Notes under the pieces: model-generated
What the model saw: only the letters and a program-made list of their open reading frames with translations
The model's database searches: none
Told to the model about the DNA's origin: nothing
Made by a program: the position numbers and the translations under genes
In this document: positions 8,396-17,145 of the stretch, piece after piece
Numbering within the stretch: position 1 is the first letter of the stretch
How the letters are laid out: every line of letters starts with the position of its first letter
NCBI RefSeq assembly: GCF_900205965.1
Contig: NZ_OAOF01000004.1
Coordinates: forward strand, 1 to 64,000
DNA: 64,000 nucleotides
DNA from: Lacrimispora amygdalina
Lineage (GTDB): Bacteria > Bacillota > Clostridia > Lachnospirales > Lachnospiraceae
Direction of reading: 5' to 3'

Positions 8396-10315
8396 TCATC
8401 CTCTGATAGTTTTGTCATCCATTAAAAGCTCCATCAGCGTTTCAAACGATGCTTCCTTAATAAGCTTTAACATGCCTTTCTGATTCAGCAGAAGATTCAT
8501 GGTAAGCTGATAAAAAGCCTGAAGCTGTTCCTGTTCCACTTCCCCTATGGATACAAGAAAAACTGCCTGAACCAGATTTGTATTCCACAGGACAGGTTTT
8601 CTTAGAATTCCCACGCATACAAAGTTCTCCTCAGAAAGTGTCTTATAAGGGTGCGGCAGTGCAGCCAGATTGCCAAAGTCTGTCTGGGCCATCTGTTCCC
8701 TTTTCAGTACTGCTTCATAAAATCCCCTGGGCAATTGTCTTATTTTGCCAATCCGTCTGCATAGTTCTTGAATGATTTCCTCTTTCTTTTCACCCTGGAT
8801 ATCTGTAAAAAACAGACGACTGTCATAAAATTCATACAAAAAGCTTTTATTTCCCATGAACAGAATTTTTTTGACTGCCAGTATCTCTCTGTCTGCCAGA
8901 AAATCTTTTACGGAAATAACCGGGACAGGAACCGTAATTTCCAAAGGTACCGTAGTAAAAATATAATCCACCCTGCTTAAATCAAAGTTATCCAGTTCAT
9001 GTGTATTACAAGTGTATATTTGATTTATATAATTGCCGAACTCCTCTTTATAACGATAGGTTAACAGCTGGGCGCTGCCCTTTCCTGATGCACACACGAT
9101 CAATATGTTTTTCTTGCCGTTATTTCCCTTTTCCTGCTCAAGTGCAAGTGCAAAGAGAAGGGCTATAAACCCCACCTCATCATCTGACAGGCTTTTGTGG
9201 TAATATTCCTTCAGAACAATGCATGCCTGTTTTGCAATGGCATATGCCAGAAAGTAGTTCTTTTTTGTTTCCTCCAGCAGAGGATTGTCGATACCCATGT
9301 CATACCTGACCCTGATATCCAACGGCACCATATGCTGAGACAACGAAAGAATTAAATCCCGGTTGTGTCTGAAGTCTATTTTAAAACTGTCATATACCGA
9401 TTGCAGCATATTTGTGACCAGGTCCATAAGCCGTCCGGGAATTTCCGTTTTCAGCTCTTCTCCCTCCTCTTCGTCAATGCTTCTTTTTCCGGCCAGATGA
9501 ATTGCCATATATTTTATCTCTGGCTGGGTAAAAACAATTCCCTGACTATGCTCCAGCCCTTTTGCCAGATCCTGTGCTATGACCATTTCTTTTTCGCCCA
9601 GACCTGACTGAAAAAAATCCGCCTCCTCAGAAGTCATGAAAAGCCCGGCTTTCATGCGCTTTAATGCGATATAAATATGAATGGTCAGATTTTGAAATAA
9701 TACCTCAGACAATTTAATATTATGTTCCCTGATACAGGTGAGCAGTATATCACCGATGGACTTCATTTCATTCGTACTTCTGCGCCGGTGCCCCTGTAAA
9801 ATAAAATCCGGTTTCATCAGATAGTTGGCAATACACAGCCGCTTATCAAATTCCGTTCCCTCTGCTCTGATTCCATAATGAGGTTTTCGCACCAGCCTGA
9901 CATCGTATTTGGATAACATTTCCTCCGCCTTTTTTAAATCTCCAGTCAGCACATTCCTTGATATGAATAAAAAAGAACTTAAATCATCCAGTTTTACATA
10001 GTCCCTGCTGTTAAGAAAGCACGAAAGAAGATATAAAATCCGTTCCTGTGAAGAAGTGGGTAACGCCTGTTTGTCTGCTGACATAGAAATTATAAGTTCC
10101 TGATACAATGCCGGATCAGTAATTGATATCCGGTAACCATATCCTTGTTTGGATATGATATGTGCCCCACATGGCAAAAGCTCTTTATCCAGCTCCTTTA
10201 CTCTTGTCCTTATCGTCTTTTCACTAAGTTCCAGTTGTCTGGCCAGTTCAGCTGCTGTAATGTATTGATTGCCGGTAAGCTTTGAGAACAAAAGCTGCTG
10301 CCTCCTGTTAAGCAA
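8396..10315 (-). CDS. LicR/MtlR-type PRD transcriptional activator
   Basis: The product has an N-terminal HTH (QYITAAELARQLELSEKTIR), a second HTH (Mga-like, to about residue 165), two PRD domains (about 190-400), a IIB-like domain with Cys in ILIVCASGKGSAQLL, and a C-terminal IIA (mannitol/fructose type) domain with His in LAALPHPYKTL. Such proteins are activated or silenced by PTS phosphorylation according to sugar supply. A TTG start at 10315 is chosen because AAAGGAGG lies 7 nt upstream and a TATAAT at 10346-10341 lies between it and the in-frame ATG at 10390. It heads the PTS-sulfatase operon and probably controls it. Confidence 0.9.
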   Translation of the reverse strand: MLNRRQQLLFSKLTGNQYITAAELARQLELSEKTIRTRVKELDKELLPCGAHIISKQGYGYRISITDPALYQELIISMSADKQALPTSSQERILYLLSCFLNSRDYVKLDDLSSFLFISRNVLTGDLKKAEEMLSKYDVRLVRKPHYGIRAEGTEFDKRLCIANYLMKPDFILQGHRRRSTNEMKSIGDILLTCIREHNIKLSEVLFQNLTIHIYIALKRMKAGLFMTSEEADFFQSGLGEKEMVIAQDLAKGLEHSQGIVFTQPEIKYMAIHLAGKRSIDEEEGEELKTEIPGRLMDLVTNMLQSVYDSFKIDFRHNRDLILSLSQHMVPLDIRVRYDMGIDNPLLEETKKNYFLAYAIAKQACIVLKEYYHKSLSDDEVGFIALLFALALEQEKGNNGKKNILIVCASGKGSAQLLTYRYKEEFGNYINQIYTCNTHELDNFDLSRVDYIFTTVPLEITVPVPVISVKDFLADREILAVKKILFMGNKSFLYEFYDSRLFFTDIQGEKKEEIIQELCRRIGKIRQLPRGFYEAVLKREQMAQTDFGNLAALPHPYKTLSEENFVCVGILRKPVLWNTNLVQAVFLVSIGEVEQEQLQAFYQLTMNLLLNQKGMLKLIKEASFETLMELLMDDKTIRG

Positions 10316-10340
10316 GCCGCCACCTCCTTTCGTTATCTTC

Positions 10341-10430
10341 ATTATACCATTGGCAGAATGAAGATCCACCCGATTATTTTCCGTATGCATTACGGTAAAT
10401 CTTTACGTCATTATTATTGGATGTTATAAT
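10341..10430. promoter_or_regulatory. Divergent promoters with an inverted-repeat operator candidate
   Basis: Minus strand: TATAAT at 10346-10341 for the licR-type operon, without a good -35, as expected for an activated promoter. Plus strand: TTTACG (10402-10407), 17 nt, TATAAT (10425-10430) for the DUF554 gene. Between them ATTTTCCGTA and TACGGTAAAT (10376-10400, 5-nt spacer, one mismatch) form an inverted repeat that could bind the PRD activator. Confidence 0.6.
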
Positions 10431-10467
10431 ATCGGTTATGAATCATAATACGAAAGGCGAAAATAAA

Positions 10468-11187
10468 ATGACTGGGTCAGGAACAATTGTAAACAGCGCT
10501 GCTGTCATTGCGGGAGGAATCATTGGTCTTACGCTGAAGGGCGGATTGAAGCAGAGATTTCAGGATATTATTATGCAGGCGCTGGGCCTTTCCGTAATCT
10601 TTATCGGAATTGCAGGAGTTTTGCAGGAAATGTTTGTAATTAGCGCATCAGGACTGGAAACGAGAGGGACTATGAAAATGGTATTATCTCTGGTTCTTGG
10701 AGCCGTTACCGGTGAATTTATAAATATTAACAAACACACGGAAACTTTGGGAGATTGGCTGAAGCGGAAATTCAGCACACCGGATGACAATGGCTTTGTG
10801 GAAGGATTTGTTTCTGCTTCCTTAACCATCTGCATCGGTGCCATGGCAATTGTAGGCTCTTTACAGGACGGTCTGACCGGAGATGCTTCAATGCTCTATA
10901 TAAAAGCTGTTTTAGATGGAATGATCCTGATTGTTTTTACATCTGTTTTTGGTAAAGGAGCTGTTTTTTCTGTCATACCCCTGTTTCTTTTTCAGGGCTC
11001 CATCACCTTATCAGCGTCTTTAGTCCAGCCATTTTTAACAGAGGAAGCTGTGAGTTACCTATCCTTTATTGGTTCAGCTTTAATCTTTTGTGTAGGCACG
11101 AATCTGATGTTTAAAACTAATATCAAAGTGGCAAATCTTCTGCCTGCCCTGATTTTTGCAGTTTTATTTCACTCGCTTCCCATATAG
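10468..11187 (+). CDS. DUF554 family membrane protein (YdfK/YqgA-like)
   Basis: The 239-residue integral membrane protein has about six hydrophobic helices and the N-terminal GTIVNSAAVIAGGIIGL typical of DUF554. Its biochemical function is unknown; a transport role is often guessed. The ATG at 10468 with AAAGGCGA upstream is used, because an earlier in-frame ATG at 10417 overlaps the readable promoter (-10 at 10425-10430). It is transcribed alone and divergently from the PTS regulator. Confidence 0.88.
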   Translation: MTGSGTIVNSAAVIAGGIIGLTLKGGLKQRFQDIIMQALGLSVIFIGIAGVLQEMFVISASGLETRGTMKMVLSLVLGAVTGEFININKHTETLGDWLKRKFSTPDDNGFVEGFVSASLTICIGAMAIVGSLQDGLTGDASMLYIKAVLDGMILIVFTSVFGKGAVFSVIPLFLFQGSITLSASLVQPFLTEEAVSYLSFIGSALIFCVGTNLMFKTNIKVANLLPALIFAVLFHSLPI

Positions 11188-11204
11188 GTATAAAGGGGTA
11201 TTGA

Positions 11205-12128
11205 CTATTTCCTTCTATCATATTTTTCAATGGGTTCCGGTCCTCTTACCACGGTACGGTGAACTTTAAGACAACCCTCCTCATCTGCGGCTATTCTCCA
11301 GTCCACCAGCAGTATTTCTCCATTTATTATTTCTATTCCGGAGATTCCCCTGGTTCTGGTACAGCAGCCCGTATTAAAATATGGAAGATCCTCTGCTTTG
11401 GGAAATTTGGGTCTGTGCGTATGTCCGCAGATCAGCATAACTTTATGCCTATCAATCCATTCATCATAGATACGTTCTATTTTATGACGTTTAAATAAAT
11501 TACGGGCAGGACTTGTAGGATTGTCAAACCCTACAAGATGAAGATATCTCCAGAAATATCGAAGCAGCAGCATGGACAGAAACCACAGCTGGTCATTCAT
11601 AAAGTCACCCTGATGTCCATGCAGTACAAAAATCTTCTGACCAGTGTCTTTATAACGAAGTACCAGAGCTTCTTTTGGTCGTATTCCTTTAAACAAATCC
11701 ACCGTCTTTTGGTTATATTCATCATAATATTGATAATAATTTAATTTTACGAAACGTTTTGATTTCAGATAAATATTATGATTACCATATAGTGAGAGGA
11801 ATCGCTCAGAATCATAAAACTTCTTCATTACTGTAAAAACATCGGTATGAGCCAGTCGTATGACACTGAATTTTTTATACTCCCACAATTCATCCCCATC
11901 TCCCACCTCTACATATACATAGTTCTCTTTATAATAGTAGTTTAATGCATGTAAAAAGATGTTCTGGTTTCTGATAAATTCATCTGAAACACTGTCATCA
12001 CCACGGTGACAATCACTGAAGAATATATATTTTGAAGTTTTATCAAATGTTATGGTCTCGGCATGCTTAAATGCGGTTGTAAGTCTTTTATCTGCTTTCA
12101 TTATTTGCTCCATTTTTACTTTTATCAT
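11205..12128 (-). CDS. Calcineurin-like metallophosphoesterase
   Basis: This 307-residue protein has the metallophosphoesterase metal-site motifs in order: FFSDCHRGDD, a GDGDE segment, LYGNHN, HGHQGDF and CGHTHRP. It is cytosolic with one possible hydrophobic patch (LWFLSMLLLRYFWRYL). The family includes UDP-diacylglucosamine hydrolases and many uncharacterised phosphodiesterases, so the substrate is unknown. It is a single gene convergent with the DUF554 gene. Confidence 0.9.
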   Translation of the reverse strand: MIKVKMEQIMKADKRLTTAFKHAETITFDKTSKYIFFSDCHRGDDSVSDEFIRNQNIFLHALNYYYKENYVYVEVGDGDELWEYKKFSVIRLAHTDVFTVMKKFYDSERFLSLYGNHNIYLKSKRFVKLNYYQYYDEYNQKTVDLFKGIRPKEALVLRYKDTGQKIFVLHGHQGDFMNDQLWFLSMLLLRYFWRYLHLVGFDNPTSPARNLFKRHKIERIYDEWIDRHKVMLICGHTHRPKFPKAEDLPYFNTGCCTRTRGISGIEIINGEILLVDWRIAADEEGCLKVHRTVVRGPEPIEKYDRRK

Positions 12129-12198
12129 TAGTATTAAACTTATTTAATGTTTTATACGATTCAGAATCGTAAAAAGGAAGGGACAAACTTTCATTTAC

Positions 12199-12253
12199 TT
12201 CGACAAACCAGAGTAACTCTGATATTGACGAATTTATGGCGGCAAGTTAATAT
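12199..12253 (+). promoter_or_regulatory. Promoter and dyad operator of the TetR gene
   Basis: TTGACG (12225-12230), 17 nt, TAATAT (12248-12253). A dyad covers the -35: core CAGAGT-A-ACTCTG (12209-12221) with outer arms TTCGACAA and TTGACGAA (12199-12232). This is a good autoregulatory site for the TetR protein encoded next. Confidence 0.6.
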
Positions 12254-12285
12254 AGAAATACAAACAGGGAAGGGGGGCAGTCATC

Positions 12286-12861
12286 TTGGGACGACCTTAT
12301 TCGGATGAAGAGCGGGTAGAATTAAAGAATAAAGTAAAAGAAATCGCTTCGCTTATGTTTATGGAGGAAGGGTTTAAAAACTGCAAAATTCAGGATATAA
12401 CCAAAAAGGCCGGTATTTCCATGGGCGGCTTTTATACCTTCTACAAAGACAAAGAAGCTCTTTACGAAGAAATCCTGCGGGATGAAAAAATGAGAATACG
12501 GCAGAAAATTCTGACAATCATTGATGAGGAAAACCAGACACCCCAGGGATTTTTTTCTGATCTGGCAAATGTATTTCTGGAAAAAACCTCCACAAACAAA
12601 TTTTATGCCAGTGAATACGGCGGTCTTTTAGAATCACTGGTCTGGAATAATGATGCATCTGCATCTCAGGATAATTTAGACTTTATCCGAAAGCTTAAAA
12701 ATATCTGGGCAGGCAAGGGGTTTTCCCTGTCAGCTTCCGATGAAGAAATCGCTTCTGCAGTTGCCGCACTGGCTGCTTTATGCATGCAGAAGGAAATGAT
12801 TGGCGATGGCTTTCTTTTCTGGTATGAAAAAATCCAAAAATTAATTCTGGAGCTAATTTGA
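12286..12861 (+). CDS. TetR/AcrR family regulator
   Basis: The 191-residue protein has an N-terminal TetR HTH (FKNCKIQDITKKAGISMGG, then FYTFYKDKEALYEEIL) and a helical C-terminal ligand domain of unknown specificity. It starts at TTG after GGAAGGGGGG. It lies 81 bp upstream of a PEP-synthase-like phosphotransferase gene that has its own promoter (12890-12918). The dyad over its own -35 suggests autorepression. Confidence 0.9.
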   Translation: MGRPYSDEERVELKNKVKEIASLMFMEEGFKNCKIQDITKKAGISMGGFYTFYKDKEALYEEILRDEKMRIRQKILTIIDEENQTPQGFFSDLANVFLEKTSTNKFYASEYGGLLESLVWNNDASASQDNLDFIRKLKNIWAGKGFSLSASDEEIASAVAALAALCMQKEMIGDGFLFWYEKIQKLILELI

Positions 12862-12889
12862 TATTTTTTATTAAAGCTGTGAATATTAT

Positions 12890-12918
12890 TTGATATTTTC
12901 ATAGAACGGTGCTATAAT
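12890..12918 (+). promoter_or_regulatory. Sigma-A promoter of the PEP-synthase-like gene
   Basis: TTGATA (12890-12895), 17 nt, TATAAT (12913-12918). It is just after the TetR stop codon and 25 nt before the TTG start of the next gene. Confidence 0.7.
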
Positions 12919-12942
12919 CCAGAAAAAGGGGGTGTATATGCT

Positions 12943-15369
12943 TTGAAGGCTTTATCTATGAAATATGTTATGAAATTCAGTGAAATAAGAAAGGAAGATA
13001 TCTCTGCCGCAGGTGGAAAAGGTGCAAATCTGGGAGAACTGTATCATGCCGGTTTTCCGGTTCCCAATGGTTTTTGCATTACCAGCCGTGCCTTTGATGA
13101 TTACATGAAACGGAATGGGTTCGATTCTTCCGCACCAGGAAACAGCCTTACCAGTGAGAATATCGCTAAAGGACAGCTGTGGAAGGAACTGGAGGATGAA
13201 ATCGCAGAATATTATCATGCACTGGGCCCGGATTCAAAAGTTGCGGTACGTTCCTCTGCCACTGCCGAAGACCTGCCGGAAGCAAGTTTTGCCGGGCAGC
13301 AGGAAACTTATCTCAACATACAGGGACTTAATCAGCTTTATCTGTCCGTCAAAAAATGTTTCGCATCCCTGTTCTCAACAAGGGCGTCCGCCTATCGAAA
13401 GCAAACGAACTTCGATACCATAAAGATATCGTTATCCGTCGTAGTCCAGTGTATGGTAAACAGTGAAATATCCGGTGTCCTTTTTACCGTGGACCCTGTT
13501 AGTAAAAATAAAAGCAGGATGATGCTCAATGCCTCATGGGGTCTGGGCGAATCCATTGTTTCAGGGAAAGTAACTCCTGATATCTATTTATATGACAGGG
13601 ATCACCGGCAGATAGTTGAAAAACGGTTAGGCGATAAAAAGCTCCTGGTCTGCTATAGCGCAGATGGAACCGAAGAGAAAGAAACCTCCTCACAGCTAAG
13701 AAATGAATTTAGTTTAACCGAGAAACAGGCAATAGAAATATTTGAACTGGGCAGAAAAACAGAACAGCACTTTCATTGCCCCCAGGATCTGGAATGGGCC
13801 ATCTCTGAGAACAGGCTGTATTTACTGCAGGCACGGCCAATCACCACTTTAAATGTAAAAAGCAGCAGCGATATCAAGATTACAAAATCTCAGAGAGCGG
13901 TATTAAACAACTGGATCGAACACTGCCCCACCCCGCTCTATCCCCTTGATGTGGCACCATGCCTGTTAGTGGATGAAGCAAAAAACAAAGTGTTTCATGA
14001 GCTGGGCATCTTTGTGGATAGCGAACTTACCATGGCTGATAACGGATTGCTTGCACTATCTGCCGGAAAAATACATATCTCACCTAAAATATTTAAAATC
14101 CCTTTCCTCCTGAGCCGTTTTACCGACTTTTCCATCAATTCAGCCAGGACAAAGGATTCTTTTCATAATATAAGGAAAGAATTGGACTCTATAGAGAATT
14201 CTGACCTTACCTCATTACCTGCCAAAGCATTGATCCGGCAGATCATGGAACTCATAAAACTTTCTGAAGAGCTTGCTTACACACGATTCCGATACAATAT
14301 CTTTCCGTCTGTGGCTGTCTCAAAACTGATTCATCATGACCTGAAGAAAACAGATAAAAATATGAACGAATATGATTTGCTGAGTAATCTTTCCTATAAA
14401 ACCTGGAATTTAAACATTGAATTAAAAAAACTATCCGGATACATCCACAGCAGCCCTGAACTGGAGCAGTTATTTATGGAACTGGACAGTACCAATCCCC
14501 GTGCCATATCGGCATTTCTGTCTAATCAGCCTGATTTTAAGTCGAAGCTGGAAAATTTCTTAAATGAATTCGGCTGGAAATCAAACAGCAGCTACTGTGC
14601 CTTCGGCTCCGTTTCATGGTTTGAGAATCTGGATTCCCTGTTTTCAATGCTGAAAGTGCTGCAAAACTCCGGAAGAAACGAGGAAGCAACAGATAAGTTT
14701 CAAAACATTATGACAAAGATTACAAAACAGTTTGATAAAAAGAAATCCCACCGGTTAAAATCGAAAATTGAAGAGATAAGGGTATATCATGTGAACCGGG
14801 AAGAGAGCCTTTATCTGATAGAAATGTGCTACGGTCTTGCCCGCAGAGCTGCATTTGAGCTGGGGAACCGTTTTCCCCAGCTGTTTGAGAAAGCGGACGA
14901 CATTCGGTATCTCACCCTAAACGAGGTCTATGAATTACCGGGCAATATAACGGACCTGAAAGAATTGATTTCTGTGAGAAAATTGAACCGGCAGAAAAAC
15001 GAAATGCTTTGGTCTGGGTTTTCAATGGGCACAAAAGCAAGTAATCAGAATACACTGACCGGTGTTTCCGGAAACGGAGGACGATGCCGAGGGCGGGTAC
15101 GGAAAATACTGACTCAGCAGGAATTTGATAAAATGCAGCCCGGCGACATATTGCTCTGCCGCTATACAGATCCCTCCTGGACCCCCCTGTTTGTTCTTGC
15201 TTCGGCGGTTATATCGGATACAGGCGGTCCCCTGTCCCATAGCGCAATTGTGGCCAGGGAATATAACATACCTGCAGTGCTTGGAATTGGAAATGCAACC
15301 AATCTGTTAGAGGATGGGGATGAGGTGTTGGTTGACGGCAGTTCCGGAAAAGTGATTCTGTTAAAGTGA
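12943..15369 (+). CDS. PEP-synthase-like phosphotransferase (rifampicin phosphotransferase architecture)
   Basis: The 808-residue protein has an N-terminal ATP-grasp domain of the PPDK/PEP-synthase type (residues about 10-305; AAGGKGANLGEL, KVAVRSSATAEDLPEASFAG, DLEWAI), a helical middle (320-700), and a C-terminal phospho-His swivelling domain (720-808) with GGPLSHSAIVAREY (His766). The TIM-barrel PEP/pyruvate domain of true PEP synthase is absent. This three-part layout is that of rifampicin phosphotransferases, which phosphorylate a small molecule using ATP; the middle domain decides the substrate and is not identified. The start is TTG with AAAGGGGG upstream. A TetR regulator lies immediately before it, as for drug-responsive enzymes. 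Confidence 0.88.
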   Translation: MKALSMKYVMKFSEIRKEDISAAGGKGANLGELYHAGFPVPNGFCITSRAFDDYMKRNGFDSSAPGNSLTSENIAKGQLWKELEDEIAEYYHALGPDSKVAVRSSATAEDLPEASFAGQQETYLNIQGLNQLYLSVKKCFASLFSTRASAYRKQTNFDTIKISLSVVVQCMVNSEISGVLFTVDPVSKNKSRMMLNASWGLGESIVSGKVTPDIYLYDRDHRQIVEKRLGDKKLLVCYSADGTEEKETSSQLRNEFSLTEKQAIEIFELGRKTEQHFHCPQDLEWAISENRLYLLQARPITTLNVKSSSDIKITKSQRAVLNNWIEHCPTPLYPLDVAPCLLVDEAKNKVFHELGIFVDSELTMADNGLLALSAGKIHISPKIFKIPFLLSRFTDFSINSARTKDSFHNIRKELDSIENSDLTSLPAKALIRQIMELIKLSEELAYTRFRYNIFPSVAVSKLIHHDLKKTDKNMNEYDLLSNLSYKTWNLNIELKKLSGYIHSSPELEQLFMELDSTNPRAISAFLSNQPDFKSKLENFLNEFGWKSNSSYCAFGSVSWFENLDSLFSMLKVLQNSGRNEEATDKFQNIMTKITKQFDKKKSHRLKSKIEEIRVYHVNREESLYLIEMCYGLARRAAFELGNRFPQLFEKADDIRYLTLNEVYELPGNITDLKELISVRKLNRQKNEMLWSGFSMGTKASNQNTLTGVSGNGGRCRGRVRKILTQQEFDKMQPGDILLCRYTDPSWTPLFVLASAVISDTGGPLSHSAIVAREYNIPAVLGIGNATNLLEDGDEVLVDGSSGKVILLK

Positions 15370-15374
15370 ATATA

Positions 15375-15409
15375 TGGCAGGCCCATCTGAAAAATGAGCC
15401 TGTCTTTTT
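15375..15409 (+). terminator. Terminator after the PEP-synthase-like gene
   Basis: GGCAGGC pairs with GCCTGTC (one G-T pair), with CAT/ATG inside, followed by TTTTT. Confidence 0.65.
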
Positions 15410-15464
15410 CAATTATATCCTATTGCTTCACCACCAGATTCTTTAATACCTCATCAGTTGTGGG

Positions 15465-16175
15465 TCACTGTTTCTGACATATTCCAAAACTGATTGCTTT
15501 CTTAGGGCATTCATCCACGCATTCCAGACAGTTAATACATTCCGTATTATCTAATCTTCCAGATTTAACCATCTCAGCTATATTTAAACCCATAGGACAG
15601 ATTCTGCTGCATTTTCCACAGGAAACACAGTCATCAGGTTTCGCTTTCAGCCTGAATCTTGGTATATGAAAAAAATCTGCAATGGTTTCACCAATTACCA
15701 TAAAGGGAGCCATCCAACAGAGGCTGTGGCACATTCCCCGTCTGCCGGTCATTAGCGTGAACAAATATATAAGAGAGACTACAACTGCATAGATAATCAT
15801 GTAAATTATGTTAATGTCCATAAAATGCAGGAAATCTCCTTTTATCGGGCCGTTATGTATCCACAGAAAAACGATAAAAGAAAACCACACCACCCAGATC
15901 ACATATTTAGACAGATTTTTCCACCTGCTGTTCCAGGGGCGGCTGTTTGCATTGGAAATAAAATCCTGGACAGCACCTCCCGGACAGAGCCAGCCGCAGA
16001 AAAGCCTGCTCCCAATGACGGAAAACACCAGGAGCAGCCCAAAAATCATCGCGCTTCCATTCAGAACTCCATCTGCCGCAGAAATAACAATGACATAAGG
16101 CGATAAAAGAAAAAATGTCAGTGGAAACATCAGTGCAGAATACACTAATAACCCCTTGCGAACTCGTTGTCTCAT
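15465..16175 (-). CDS. NapH-like membrane polyferredoxin
   Basis: The 236-residue membrane protein has about four hydrophobic segments, the NapH/CcoG signature FCGWLCPGGAVQDF, and two C-terminal 4Fe-4S clusters: CVSCGKCSRICP and CINCLECVDECP. Such proteins move electrons at the membrane. No reductase partner is adjacent, so the acceptor is unknown. It is transcribed alone on the minus strand, divergent from the O-methyltransferase. Confidence 0.88.
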   Translation of the reverse strand: MRQRVRKGLLVYSALMFPLTFFLLSPYVIVISAADGVLNGSAMIFGLLLVFSVIGSRLFCGWLCPGGAVQDFISNANSRPWNSRWKNLSKYVIWVVWFSFIVFLWIHNGPIKGDFLHFMDINIIYMIIYAVVVSLIYLFTLMTGRRGMCHSLCWMAPFMVIGETIADFFHIPRFRLKAKPDDCVSCGKCSRICPMGLNIAEMVKSGRLDNTECINCLECVDECPKKAISFGICQKQ

Positions 16176-16288
16176 TAAAAATACTCCTTTTTTATCAATT
16201 TTTTTATTTTAATATATTTTTATGATATAACATTATGATATATTAGTCAATATGATTTTTCTCATAATACTTTTTTCCTTTTAAATGC

Positions 16289-16443
16289 TTGATTATAATT
16301 TTAAATTGTTGTATACTGTCATTACATAAATTTCGTAAGCGTTCACGTAAGCCAACGCACTATCTGACCTACCTGGTTGGAGGGTGTGTTTTTTTTGCGT
16401 TCTCCTTCCTGTAGGAATACAAATAAAAAAGGAGAAATAAGCT
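16289..16443 (+). promoter_or_regulatory. Promoter and long structured leader of the O-methyltransferase gene
   Basis: TTGATT (16289-16294), 17 nt, TATACT (16312-16317) places the transcript start near 16324, about 120 nt before the ATG. The leader contains GCGTT/AACGC (16339-16358), an imperfect hairpin CCTACC/GGAGGG (16368-16384) followed by eight T (16389-16396), and TTCTCCTT (16400-16407), which can pair with the ribosome-binding site AAGGAGAA (16429-16436). This looks like a riboswitch or attenuator; no known class is recognised. Confidence 0.5.
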
Positions 16444-17082
16444 ATGGGAAAAGAATTGGAATTAGAGAAGACTTACATCGAAGATCTGTACAGGGTAACA
16501 ACCTCTCTGCAAAAAAAGGATTTTGTAAATAAAACGGAGTGGAAAGATTTTGTGCCGGTTATAGAAGACGATACTGCGCGTTTTCTGCAATTGATATTAC
16601 AGATGAAAAAGCCAGTGAATATTCTTGAAATTGGTACCAGCATTGGATTTTCGGCAACCTCTATGGCACTGACTGCCAGAGAATATGGCGGAACCATCAC
16701 TACCATTGAATTCGACCCCACTGCTGCCGCACAGGCAAAAATTAATTTTATTCGTTCAGAAGTTGACAGTATCATACAGATCCTGGAGGGTGATGCGTGT
16801 CAGATTGTCCCAGAACTTCCGGATGCTTCATTTGATTTTATTTTTCAGGATGCAGATAAACGGATTTATCCCCGTCTGTTAAAGGATTGTATCCGTATTT
16901 TGAGACCCGGCGGTATACTCGCTGTTGACGATGCCCTTTTTCCTGTGATGGATCTGGATCCAAAATGGAGCGAACAGGTTGAAGCCGTGCATATATTCAA
17001 CCGTCTGGTGGCAGATTCTTCTAAACTAAACAGTACTCTGCTTCCAATTGGAGATGGAATCATTGCGGCAGTAAAAAAGTAA
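16444..17082 (+). CDS. SAM-dependent O-methyltransferase (class I, COG4122 type)
   Basis: The 212-residue protein carries the SAM-binding motif ILEIGTSIGFSATSMA, the acidic TTIEFDP segment, and FDFIFQDADK followed by LRPGGILAVDD. These match the caffeoyl-CoA/catechol-type O-methyltransferases (YrrM-like). The substrate is unknown. It is a single gene behind a long structured leader, with a strong hairpin after the stop. Confidence 0.9.
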   Translation: MGKELELEKTYIEDLYRVTTSLQKKDFVNKTEWKDFVPVIEDDTARFLQLILQMKKPVNILEIGTSIGFSATSMALTAREYGGTITTIEFDPTAAAQAKINFIRSEVDSIIQILEGDACQIVPELPDASFDFIFQDADKRIYPRLLKDCIRILRPGGILAVDDALFPVMDLDPKWSEQVEAVHIFNRLVADSSKLNSTLLPIGDGIIAAVKK

Positions 17083-17084
17083 AA

Positions 17085-17129
17085 ATGAAGAAACAGGCTG
17101 ACGCCATAACGGCCGGCCTGTTTCTTCAT
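17085..17129. terminator. Bidirectional terminator
   Basis: ATGAAGAAACAGGC and GGCCTGTTTCTTCAT form a 13-14 bp stem between two convergent genes; A- and T-rich flanks on each side allow use in both directions. Confidence 0.75.
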
Positions 17130-17145
17130 TCCACAACATACTGAA

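Noticed and set aside
10315-10390. ATG 10390 as start of the LicR-type regulator
   Set aside because: No ribosome-binding site, and the -10 box lies downstream of it; TTG at 10315 has AAAGGAGG.
12943-15369. Complete PEP synthase or pyruvate phosphate dikinase
   Set aside because: The C-terminal PEP/pyruvate TIM barrel is absent; the phospho-His domain is at the very end.
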